A stretch of DNA of 64,000 bases from Nemania diffusa. Its lineage: Eukaryota; Ascomycota; Sordariomycetes; Xylariales; Xylariaceae. Shown here one piece after another: positions 33,413-44,495 of the stretch; within the stretch, counting starts at the first letter, position 1, and each line of letters opens with the position of its first letter. Both the position numbers and the translations under genes were made by a program. The stretch lies in NCBI GenBank assembly GCA_038501195.1, contig JBBPUQ010000001.1:620001-684000 (forward strand), in the 5' to 3' direction. The notes under the pieces were generated by a model. It was not told where the DNA came from and searched no databases. It saw only the letters and a program-made list of their open reading frames with translations.

Positions 33413-33878
33413 ATGTCGGATAACCGGTATGTCCTCCCCCGCTCCGCGAATCTTAAGCACCGCATGTCCCGAGAGCCACTCACATTTCCCGCGAGCCACT
33501 CACATTAGTACAGGACCCCAATTAGCTCAATGACGGACAATAAGGACCAGAGAAGTCACAAAGACGAAAACCCCAACGCCAACGTTCTTTGGGGGGGTCG
33601 GCCAAAATATGTTTCAGCGGGGACGGTCAGTAGCTTTTCCCCGCAGCTTTTGCCATCGCTGTCCTTGCTGATAGTATCTACGACGCGCTGACACTGGTTT
33701 CTAGAGCAAGTTTGCTGTCAACGACTCAGTGTATTATCAAGTGGGAACAGCCATGTATGGGCCGTATCTTATTGCCAAGATCTCCAGGCCTCAAGTTTAC
33801 ATACTCTGCAACACGGACGGCGACTGCGTTAACAACGGAGTGGAGTTCGTCGAAACTTCGCTGCTCAAAGCGCCCTAA
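33413..33878 (+). CDS. Small spliced protein with probable SH3/Tudor-like barrel
   Basis: Model: join(33413..33426,33514..33625,33705..33878), 99 aa, assembled from splice signals because no exon is long enough to stand out as an open frame. Exon 1 is only 14 nt (MSDN plus two bases), and donor GTATGT is a good match. Exon 2 encodes a polar linker (SHKDENPNANVLWGGRPKY). Exon 3 encodes SKFAVNDSVYYQVGTAMYGP, then YLIAKISRPQVYILCNTDGD, ending in FVETSLLKAP: five alternating short strands with a 'xxGDxVyy...GPYxIAxI...YxLC..DG' pattern, as in small fungal SH3/Tudor-like proteins. The second donor is GTCAGT, less usual. The role is unknown; its position between an NLR and a DUF6594 gene is suggestive only. 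Confidence 0.6.
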
Positions 33879-35034
33879 AGTATCAGTTTGATGTGCAGCT
33901 GATAGGGTTATCGAGGGACGGCGTGAATAATTAATGATGAAAGAAATTGCATGAGGTAGAGAGAAAAAAAAGAATGAATACATAAACTATGCTAGTCTCT
34001 AATCACTTGTTAATTACGAACTTGATTTTAACTCAAGATATTGCATGCTGAAGTAGCTTCATCTTAATGATTCTAGATCACTCTGCGGCTAGACCGATTG
34101 ATTTTATCCCCCGCGCCCCCTCTTTCTAAGTACAGCGCAGAAATGCAGTTGCAGCGGTCATAGTTTGAATTCTATTTATTGATCTGTAATTATTCTACAG
34201 TTGTCTGCGTCCTCTCGAGGGCATATATAGTAGAAAGATGTTAGTTCTAATGTTGCACAACGTGTGACCTATGCAGACATCTTTCCAAAACCTATCCTCA
34301 GCGCAGTGGTTTGCGCAACAGGCAAACTGGATGCATAGACCCCGCTTCTGAAATCATGACCTACGTTTAGTATAAAGTAAATAATTATTTATAAGGAAAA
34401 TATAGGTAGTGATGATCTATTACTGCTATTATATAGAGTCATTGAATAAATATGCTACATTAGCGTGGCAATGGGAGCGATTCAACTTCTTTGTAAGAAA
34501 CCATCCGAGAAAATATCCTAGATTATGAGAGTAGCCTACTACTGCTGCGCGATCATAAGCTCGAGGAAGCGACAAAAGGCAGAACCACCATTAATTAGGG
34601 AGGCTATTTGTCGCAAAACGACGCCGTTGCTGCGACAAGGCAATAACGGTATATAAGGGCTCCTTTTATCCGTGTCACTATTGCATTAAATGGGCTATAA
34701 GTCATTTTCCAACATTCGGCTTCTGGGCGTGCAACCAGACTGCTTCCATATTTTCAAAGTTATATGTGATCGTGCCTCAAATCGCTGACGTTTGCTTAGT
34801 CACCATGAACCGCCCCTAGCTATTACCCCTATCTACACCCCCGACACGTTTTTTGTGAGCGAAATCGTATATGTTGTAGGCTACGGCGGTATTCTCCAGC
34901 ATTAAATGCCTTTTCTTTACGCCAGACTATTAACAAACTCGCTACACGGCCAAAAAGACAAGCAATGTAACAATGTCCTCCTATAGAACTTGATATTGAG
35001 CCTTAGTTGCTAGTGCCTGATACGTAGACTACCA
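33879..35034. other. Intergenic, 1.2 kb
   Basis: No gene supported. AT-rich with scattered TATA-like words. A minus-strand frame (33726-33983) overlaps the 3' exon of the small plus-strand gene and is a shadow. Confidence 0.4.
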
Positions 35035-36197
35035 CTACTGCGGCAAAGCTGTGTCAGTGGATAGCGTTATGTTAGTCCAGTGGGATACTTGAAACGATAC
35101 ATGGGGAGTTTCGACATACGTAGCGCCAGCTATAAATATCTCGCTGACTTTAGGTCTTGCCATCAGGGATAGCACGCCAACGAAGATCATAACTGAAGGA
35201 ACGATGAGGGCAAGCCGGAAACGCTGTGATTTCACAAGTGAAAATAAAACTATTGGAACGAGAACAGTTGTCGAGGCAAAAAGTGCCAGTATAACTCGAG
35301 TAAGTGTCCTAATCAAAGTCTCGGGAAAGATGTGCATGTTAGGGTCTCGTGATTGATGCGTACGTAGATCCTAGTTAATTAATTAGTGATATATTGAATA
35401 GCAAAGTTGGGTTCATAGGCGTTTTTCGTTGGAAACGTACTGTATGAACCCAGCTAGAGATCCAGATAATCGAGTCTTCGACCGAATCGGACAGAGTTTG
35501 AAGTAGGCTATCTGGTTCAAAGGGGGTGACGGAAATAAGGTCGCTTTTCCAGAGGTATTTCGACTCTTCTCGCGAGAGGCAACCGCTAGAATTGATCCAA
35601 TCGCGCAAATTGACGACGTCACGCTCACGGGCAGACCCTGAGTTCAGAGCCTCCCGAGTACGAGCAAGAAGACTGTCTTTATGATTGGTGATGTTAGACC
35701 GTTATTGAGGTTACGTAAGTAAAAAGGATTCCGAGCGACGGCCCAGGTGGCTCACTACATTGAGAAAAGCGGATTGAATATCACCTATGAAAGATAGACT
35801 GAAAATGGCCAACGTACCATAATCCGCTATCGCGGTCTCTAGTTGATCGATGATTGCTTTCCTCTCAGGGTTGGTATCTCGCCGCCAACTTCCGTGGAAG
35901 ATCACTTTCTGTTCATCTTCGTCCACCGTCTGTAGTTTCTCCTCTAGTTGAGAGATTCTGTCTTGATGGTACAGAAGCATCCGCGCCCTGACGGCTGAGA
36001 AACGTCGAAATATATAAAACGACGGGTGCGAACTTATAAGGCAAGCAAGGCGTGGGTAGCCTGAGGGATGATCCTCGACTAATTACCACAGACGGTTACC
36101 GTCGTGCCGTACTCTTTTGATTGCATTTTCTGCGGGCTGGTAACAGGATTATGTACTTACTTTTTTTCAGAGACAGCAACATGTTTGCGGCTGCCAT
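35035..36197 (-). CDS. DUF6594 family membrane protein
   Basis: Model: complement(join(35035..35370,35441..35676,35818..36078,36161..36197)), 289 aa. DUF6594 is a fungus-specific family of unknown function with a cytosolic helical part and C-terminal membrane helices. The join gives IEDHPSGYPRLACLISSHPS and FYIFRRFSAVRARMLLYHQD (the conserved N-terminal block). LEEKLQTVDEDE, GSWRRDTNPERKAIIDQLE and LLARTREALNSGSARERDV follow, then LRDWINSSGCLSREESKYL. After DPNMHIFPETLIRTLTRVIL come two strong hydrophobic segments (about 205-227 and 232-250) and the family end IFIAGATY. Exon 1 is 37 nt. Splice phases fit at each junction (GTAAGT, GTACGT, GTACGT donors). DUF6594 genes are often seen near NLR and HET genes in ascomycete genomes; that link is recalled, not measured. 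Confidence 0.82.
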
Positions 36198-37546
36198 TAT
36201 GCGTCAATTAAGGATTTTAAAGATAATATGGCAAAATATGAAAGTAATTGTTGTTTTACATTGAGGGGAAGAGCCCGACCTTGGAGAGCATATTCTAGGG
36301 TTTATCTACGCCCGAACCTATGGGTCCTAGCTGCTAAGCTCTTCCATGAGTTACTATGTAACGGTAATCACCGGATAGGTCACGACTTGGATCATTCTGT
36401 GGCTCCATGCATTAATGAATGCATACTTGCTTTGGCGACATGTATACTCTAAGCCTCTTTGTTGTGCGTGAGAGCATCTGTCAAAATGAGATAGGCTGAT
36501 AATAGCGACTAGAGTATTGCCTAGGCGTTAAAAGGCCCCAATTCCTAATTTTATCAAGCTACACTTGTTCTGACAATAACATCCATGATTCAAAGAGGCG
36601 CAAAGGCACCAATTAAAGTCGAATTTCCAAAGCTCGTTTTATGTTCATTATGACAATCTGAGGGGAGCTACCCCCCTGCTTGCATGAGGACTAAGCTATT
36701 TTTAGTGATTCTTGGCATTCCTGAGCTTCTATATAAATGCCGAGACTTCCTGAGCCGATAGAGAGCCAAGTGAGCCCTTAGGGCGAGCGGAGGGTTGAGA
36801 TCAATGTCAATTCGCCTTTTTCCTGGGCTAGGAGTTGCACGGGGCGCATGCCTCTCTGGAGTTAAAGATTTCAAAAGGTGGCTTGGGTTATGGTTGTTAG
36901 CGCGCAGCCGTTGGCAGCGAACGTAGCTCTAAATTGGAGTTACTACATACATACGGAGGCGATGACCAAAAGTCTTAGTTGGTAATTGAATATGGTGTAA
37001 GAAGACGGTATCTATCTAAGTGTTTCCGAATTAGAAAATATCTCAATTTGTTCAGACTGCTAGTATGCCGACTTTCATTATACGGTGAATACAGAGTACA
37101 AGTCAAAAATTCCAGCGATTAGACTATACTAAACTCTATGACCAAAGCAGGTCAATACTTTTGCGACCTCTATGTTCACTAAGTTTCGGTATGCGAGGAC
37201 AAGGGTAAGACTAATCCCTGTTACATACATAGGTACGGTGGCTTTCATAGTGGACTGGTTCTAGCCGATTACCCGGTTGATGCTTGTTTGTGGTGTTCTC
37301 AAGAGCTACTTGTGATCTGCCAGGTTCCTTGTAAAGATAAGTGACTTGCTTAATATATGTTGTCTTAATTGCTGCAGATCGTAAGAATTGATTAGAGTAA
37401 CACTTGCTCATCACAAGCAAAGCGTAATAGCAGTTTGCGCGACCCCTCTTGTCTTCTTAGCCCAAGTTCGGGACGGTGGGCCAGTAGTGCCATCAATGCC
37501 GGAATGCCTAAAAAAATAGGTATCTACAGCACACTCCAGGGCACTA
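36198..37546. other. 1.35 kb flanking the A+T island
   Basis: No gene is supported; small frames (36228-36452 plus, 36668-36874 minus, 37211-37420 minus) lack motifs. Base composition is normal until about 37.56 kb, where A+T rises abruptly. Confidence 0.4.
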
Positions 37547-37555
37547 TAATCGCAG
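37547..37555 (+). repeat. Left terminal inverted repeat, TA-flanked
   Basis: TAATCGCAG here matches the reverse complement of the sequence at the right edge. A further shared word, TATTAAAG, follows 14 to 23 bases inside each end, hinting at a longer, imperfect terminal repeat. Confidence 0.5.
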
Positions 37556-37595
37556 TAAGTAGAACTTGTATTAAAGGAGCGTAAGCGTAGTAAGC

Positions 37596-37710
37596 TAATC
37601 TATAAGTTGCAAATAAGTTGATAGCTGGGCGTAAAAGCTATAAATATTGCAATAAATTTTTATAACTAAAGCAATAAAGCTTTATAAACTAATTTAAAAT
37701 AATTTAAACT
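37596..37710 (+). repeat. Direct repeat copy 1 (less mutated)
   Basis: 115 bp that align without gaps to 37973-38087. By hand I count 22 differences, all transitions; at 20 of them this copy has G or C where the other has A or T. It is the less mutated member, at the edge of the island. Confidence 0.75.
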
Positions 37711-37972
37711 AAAAAACAAAAAATAAAAAACTAAAAAATATAACTTATTATTTTAATTATTAATTTATTTTTTTTTATTAATTATAAAAAAAAAAAACAA
37801 ATAAAAATAATATTATAATTGTTATAATTATATTTTAAAAAATATATATTATAATATAAAAATTATATAATAAATTTAATAAATTTATAAAATTATTTAT
37901 TTATAATATATTTTAAAATATTATAATTATAATAAATAAAATTTATATTAAAAAAATATAAATATAATAAAT

Positions 37973-38087
37973 TAATTTATAAGTTATAAATAAATTAATA
38001 ATTAAATATAAAAGTTATAAATATTATAATAAATTTTTATAATTAAAACAATAAAATTTTATAAACTAGTTTAAAACAATTTAAATT
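37973..38087 (+). repeat. Direct repeat copy 2 (RIP-like decay)
   Basis: Partner of 37596-37710. For example AGCTGGGCGT of copy 1 appears as AATTAAATAT here. No transversion and no gap were found in 115 positions, the pattern expected from cytosine deamination on both strands. Confidence 0.75.
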
Positions 38088-38211
38088 TATATTTAATTTA
38101 ATTATTTTTATTAGTTTTAATATAATATATATAAAATTATTATTATTTTATATTATTTATATTAACTTTTATTATTTAATTAATATTATTTTTTATTATT
38201 TTTTAATAATA

Positions 38212-38335
38212 TAAATAAATTTTTTTTTTTTTTTTTATTAATTTTTTTTTTTTTTTTTATTAATTTTTTTTTTTTTTTTTTTTTATTAATTTTTTTTTTT
38301 TTTTTTTTTATTTTTATTAATTATTTTAATAAATA
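38212..38335 (+). repeat. Tandem poly-T / ATTAA low-complexity array
   Basis: Runs of about 14 to 21 T separated by ATTAA, repeated four or more times with variable length. A microsatellite-like expansion inside the A+T island. Confidence 0.7.
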
Positions 38336-41300
38336 AAAAAACTAATTTTATAATATATTAATAATATATTAATAAATAATAGCTATATTTTTTTTTTGTT
38401 TTTTATTTATATTTATATTTATTTTATATTATTTTAATTTTAACTTATTAAATTAATTTATTTTATTTTATTTATTTATTTAAACTATAAATATTATATA
38501 TATAAAATAAAATTTAATATATTATTAATATTTTATAATTATTATAATAATATTTTATAAAAACTTTATTAATATTGTTATTATTATTATTATTATAGTT
38601 ATTACTATTTATAAAAAAATATTTAAATTATATAAAAAAAATAAATAAAAATAATTTTTATATATTTTTTTTATTTTTATTTTATTATTTTTATATATTA
38701 GTTTTAATTTATTAAAACTATATAAATTAAAATTTTTTTAAATATAAAAAAACTAAAGTTTATTATAATAATTGTTTTAATTAAATTATTTAAATAAATT
38801 TTATAAACTTTTTTTAACTTTTTTATAATATATTTATATTTTATTAATACTGTATTAAAAATTTAATAATTATTATATTATAAATATTAGTTTTAAATTT
38901 AAAAAATATATATAATATATTATTTTTTATAAAAAAAAAAAAAAAATAGTTATATTATTATAAATAAAATTAATATTTTATATATTATATATATTTTATT
39001 AATATATTATTAATATTATAATAGTTAAATATTAATAGTTTAAAAGTTTATATTTAATAAATTATTTTTATTAATATTTAATAAATTATTTAAATTAAAT
39101 ATATTTTTAAAAATATTTATAAATTTTATAAAGTTATAAATAAATTTTATATATTTTTTATACTTTTTTTATATTTTATAAATTTATTATTAATAATTTA
39201 TAAAATTTTAATAAAAATATTTTAATATATTATATATATTATATATTTTAATAATTTTTTTAATAATATTATTAAAAAAACTTTGTTTATTTTTAATAAA
39301 ATTTAAATTTTATATAATATAAATATATTTATTTTAGTTTATAAAATTAATATTTAAAAAAACTGCAATATATATTTAAATCGTTTTTAATTTGTTAAAT
39401 TATAATTTATAGTTAAATTATTTAATATAAATAAATAAATATTTTTTTAATTTTAAATTAATTTTTTATATTTAATATAAACTATTTTATAATTATAAAA
39501 CTACTAAAAATAAAATATTTTTAATTTATTAAATTATAATTAATAAATTTAAGCTTTAATAAATTTAGTAATAATATTTTAATTTAATTTAAAAAGTTTG
39601 TTTTTTTAAATTTATTTTTATATAAAAATAAATTATATAATAACTATAAATAATTTAAATATATAATTTAATTAATTTATTAAACTATATTTAATTTAAT
39701 TATATTTTTATTAATTTAATAAAAATGTTTTATTAATTTAATAAGTTTTTTTTTAAATTAATTTTTTATATATAACAAAAATTTATATTATAGTTATAAA
39801 TATATTAATTATATAATTTTTATAATTTATTAAATTATTTTAATTAAATTAAATTTAATTAATTTAAAAAAAAATATTTTAATTAATTTAATTAATTATT
39901 ATTTATATATTTAAATTAACTATTTATATTTAATACAAATTGTTTTTATAATTATAATAAGTTTAAAAATAAAATTTTATAATATTATTAAATTATATTT
40001 AAAAATTAATATTTTAAAAATTTAATTTTTATTTTTAACATTTTTATATTATATATATATTATATAATATTTTTTTTAAAACTATATTTTATATATATAT
40101 TACAAAAAATTTTTAAATTTATAAACTAATTTTATAATATAATTAATATTTTATACTTTAAAAAAACATTTGTATAAAATTAAAATAAAAATATATTATT
40201 TAATATATAGTTTAAGTTATTATTTTAATTAAACAATTTATTTATATAATATATTAAATATATAAAATTTTTTATTGTTTTAATTACAATATTTATATTA
40301 ATTTAATTTTTATTTGTTTTATTAATATAAAAAAATAAACAAAAATAATTTTTTAAAACTAAAAATTATATATAATTTTTTATTAATTTAATAGTTTTAA
40401 ATTTATAGCTATTAATAATTTTTTTATTTATATATATTATTTTTTTAAAATATAAAAAATTATATTATATTAATATAAATGTTATATTAACAATTTATAT
40501 ATTATATATGTTTTTTTTATATATTATTTTATTATTAATTAGTTATTTTAATAATTTTAATAAAATTAGCTATTTTTTAAAACTATAGTTTAAATATAAA
40601 AATAAATAAATAATATTTTAAATTAATTATTAAATATAAAAGTTTTTAAATATTATAATATTAAAATATAAATTTATATAAATTAATTAAAAAATTAAAA
40701 AATATAATATTAATATTAAATTTTAAATTTTATTTTATATATAATTATATGTTTTATTAAATATATATTAAACTAAAACTTTTTTTTGTATTAGCTATAA
40801 TATAATATTTTATTTTAAATATTAATTTTTAAAGTATTTTATAACTAATTTATATATTTAATAAATCGATTTTATTATATTAGTTTATAATAATTATATA
40901 TAGTTTTTATTTTTAATAAAACAAACTATTTATACTTAAAAATACTTTATTAAATATTTTATAAAAAGTTTTATTAGTTTAAATATATATTAATTATTGT
41001 TTTAATATTAAAATATAAAAAAATATTTATTAAACTATTATTAATAAAAATTATTTAATAAATTTAAAAATAAATATTTTAACTAATTATTACTATTAAT
41101 ATATTATATAATATTTATAGCAATAACAAATTATATATTAATATATTAATTAAATTAATTTTTATTATTATATTATTAATATATATAATAATTATATTTA
41201 AAATTTAATAGTTATATTAATATTAAAAAGCTATTTTAATAGTTATAATTTTAATTGTATTTATATATAATAGTTTTTTTTTTATTATTTAAAAATAGCT

Positions 41301-43901
41301 ATAAATTTGTTTTTTTATAATAAAAAAATATAAATATTAATTTTTGTTTAATAAACTTTTTTTATATTAAAAATTATTAATATTTATATTTAATATATTT
41401 ATAAATAAATATATTAATAATTTTTTAATATTAAAAAATAAATATATTTTATTAAATTTATTAAATAAATTATATTATTAATTAAAATTAAATGTTATAT
41501 TTATAAATAAAAAATAAAATAATATATAATTATATAATTTTAATATAATTTAAAAGTTTATTAAAAAAGCTTTATTAATTAAAACTATTATAAAATAAAA
41601 ATTTAAATATTTTATAATATATTTAATTTTATAATATAATATTATTTTTTTTTAAATTATTTTATTAATTAATTAAAAAACTTTTGTTATTTTTTATTTA
41701 AAAAACTAAACTTTTATTAATATTATATTAATTTTAATTTTTAAAAACTTTAAATATATTTTTTTGTTATTTTTTTTTTAGTTTTAAATTAAATTTAAAA
41801 CATTTATTAATTAATTATAAATTTAATATATTTTAAATATTTTATTTTATTTTACTATTAAAAATATAAATATAAAATTATTTAAATAATATATAAAATA
41901 TTTTATATTTAATAATAATTTAAATATTTAATAAAAACTTTTTATAAATATATTAAATAAAAAAAAAACTATATAAAAATTAAATAGTAAATAATTTTTA
42001 TAAAAATAGCAGTTTTTTTATAAAAAACTAAACAATTAATATTATAATTTTATTATTAAAATAATTTAAAATATATTTTTTAAATTTTTTTTAACTAAAT
42101 ATATATTTTAATTAACTTTTTATATTAAATTAAATATATTTTATATTATAATATATTTAAATATATTATATTTAACTTAAATATAATTATTTATTAATTT
42201 ATTATTAAAATAAAACAAATAATATATTTTATATTAATTGTTATTTTTTTTAAATATTAAATTAAAAAAAAAACTATATAGTAATATTTTTATTTTTATT
42301 TTAAATATTTAACTTAAATATAAATTTTTAATTATTTATTTTAAAATAAACTAGCAATTTTTTTTTATTAATTTTAAATTTAAAAATATTACTAATATTA
42401 ATAATAAATTATATTTTAATTATATATTATATTAAAAAATATTTGTTATTAATTTGTTTAAAATATTTAAATAATATTTTAGTACTTTTTTTTAGTTTTT
42501 AATATATAAAAAAAATAATAACACTTTAAGTTTTAAGTTTTTTTTTAAAAATATTATAAAAACTAAAACTATATTTATTTTAAATTATATTATAAATAAT
42601 AAATAATTTTAAAATATTATAATAATTAATTAATTTTTGTTTTTATTAAAACTTAAAATTTAAATTATTATATTTAAACTATTTTTTATATTTAAAACAA
42701 CTATTAAATTTTATACTTTTTTTATATAAACTAATAATTTATATATTTTTAAGCTATATTTATTATATATATATTTTTAAATATAATATATTAAATTAAA
42801 ATTTTAAAAATAAATCGAATTATTTTATTTAAAACAATATTTTTATTTTTTATAAACTTTATTATAATTATTAATAGTTTATTTATTAAATAATTAATTA
42901 TATATAATTTTATAAATTATTAATATTAAAAAAGTAGCTTTTTAATTTAAAACTTATTTAGTTTAAAAGTTTATATTATAAAATATAATATTAAATATTT
43001 AAATTTAAATTATTATAAAATTAATTATAAAATAAACTTTATATAAAATTATTAATTTAAATATTTATTAAATAAACAAGTTTATTATTTATATTATATA
43101 TAAATATTTTTTAAACAAATAGTTATAAATTATTATATATATTATAAAATAATATATTTATAAACTAATATTAAAACTATATATTTTTAACTTTATTATT
43201 AAAATTATTATTATTATTTATTTAATTATATAATTAATATAAAACTAAAAAATTACTATTAATATATATTTGTTTATTTAAAACTTAATTAAATTTATTA
43301 AATATAGTTTATTTTTATATATTGTTAATATATATTTTAAATTAATACTAAAAAAATTTTTTGCTATTTTTGTAATAATAAAAAAATATTTACAAATTTT
43401 TTAAAACTTAAATATTATTTTTAAACTATTAAACTAAATTAAATATAATATTTATTTATATTTTTATATTACTAGTTACTTTTTTTTTTTTTTTTTATAT
43501 TTTAAATATTTTAAATATAAAATAAATTTATAATATACAATTTTTTTTTTTATAAATAGCAAAATATTTATTATATTAATTTATACTTTTTTTTTAAATT
43601 AATAAAAAAACTTTTTTATATTACTAAGTTTTAATATATTTAAAATTATTTTATTTTTAATTATTTCTATTTTGTTTTAAAATTAAATTATTAATTTAAT
43701 ATTTAAATTTTTTATATTTTAAATTAGTTCAAATAAATTAGCTAAAAAATTTTTTCTAAATATTTTATATTTTATAAAATATACAAAAACTATTATAATT
43801 AAATAGTTTATTAAAAAAAAAACTAGTATCATTTAATAATACAGCAATTTTAATTTAAGCAAATTGTTCAACTTTAATATATAAAAACAGTGTTGTAATC
43901 G

Positions 43902-43910
43902 CTGCGATTA
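43902..43910 (-). repeat. Right terminal inverted repeat, TA-flanked
   Basis: CTGCGATTA, the inverted match of the left-end TAATCGCAG, followed by TA. It is part of a small local palindrome (TAATCGC T GCGATTA, 43896-43910). Confidence 0.5.
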
Positions 43911-44495
43911 TACCTCGAAAAATATGTGTTGTAGTGTAGAAGTTGTGTAGTGGGCCCAGTAGGCCTGTAGAACCACCTATGTGATTCGGTCTTGGCACAA
44001 CCCCAGCTGTAGCGTTACTTAACCGAAGTTAGCGAGCCAAAGGTGGGCTATGTTCTTATTGCAAAAGTATATGTGCTTTTTGTTTATTGAGGGTTATAAA
44101 GTGAATAATTGGTCAAATGACTGAGTCGTGCGAAATATTGGTAGAATCATGAGGAGCAATAGGAAAACCTAGCTATCTCCTGTCGCCTCTCTCCCATGTG
44201 CATATTCGGGCCGAGGTTCTTTACTAGCTACAGCACCCAGATCTTAGCATGGTGTAAACTAGTATTATTCCCCAAGCTACTTCATAATGCGATCAGTACC
44301 TACCTACCCCCAATATCACCATGCCGATAATCCCCTGCTAAAAATATTGTAACAAGTCGCCCGCTTATTTAAGTACCGTATTCTCATCGAGTAGGTGACT
44401 AGCCAGGAACCGGAGCTTGTAGGGGGGGTGGGCAGGGGTTAGAGTATATCTACCTCGCATTTTTCATAAATCATGACTAGTTCTTGTCAGAACTT
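43911..44495. other. Intergenic, right flank of the A+T island
   Basis: 585 bp of normal composition holding the 3' flank of the first TPR-CHAT gene. TACCTACCTACC lies at 44297-44308. No gene is supported. Confidence 0.4.

Larger units (their letters stand above)
37547..43910. mobile_element. A+T island, probably a RIP-mutated transposon or repeat
   Basis: About 6.36 kb of nearly pure A and T, with only scattered C and G, between normal-composition flanks. No frame survives. The limits are set by TAATCGCAG at 37547-37555 and its inverted copy CTGCGATTA at 43902-43910, each flanked outside by TA (37545-37546, 43911-43912), as expected for a TA-targeting DNA transposon. An internal 115-bp direct repeat shows transition-only divergence, the signature of RIP. 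6.4 kb is long for a plain Tc1/mariner element, so a nested, composite or larger element is likely. A low-complexity centromere- or matrix-like role cannot be excluded. The A+T content and limits are seen; the transposon origin is inferred. Confidence 0.6.

Noticed and set aside
36668..36874. 68-codon minus frame, Arg/Pro-rich
   Set aside because: No ATG-supported gene context or homologue known to me.
37547..43910. Reading the A+T island as a mitochondrial DNA insertion or a centromere
   Set aside because: No mitochondrial gene fragment is recognisable, and the transition-only repeat decay with TA-flanked inverted ends fits a RIP-mutated transposon better. A centromere cannot be judged from one 6-kb block.
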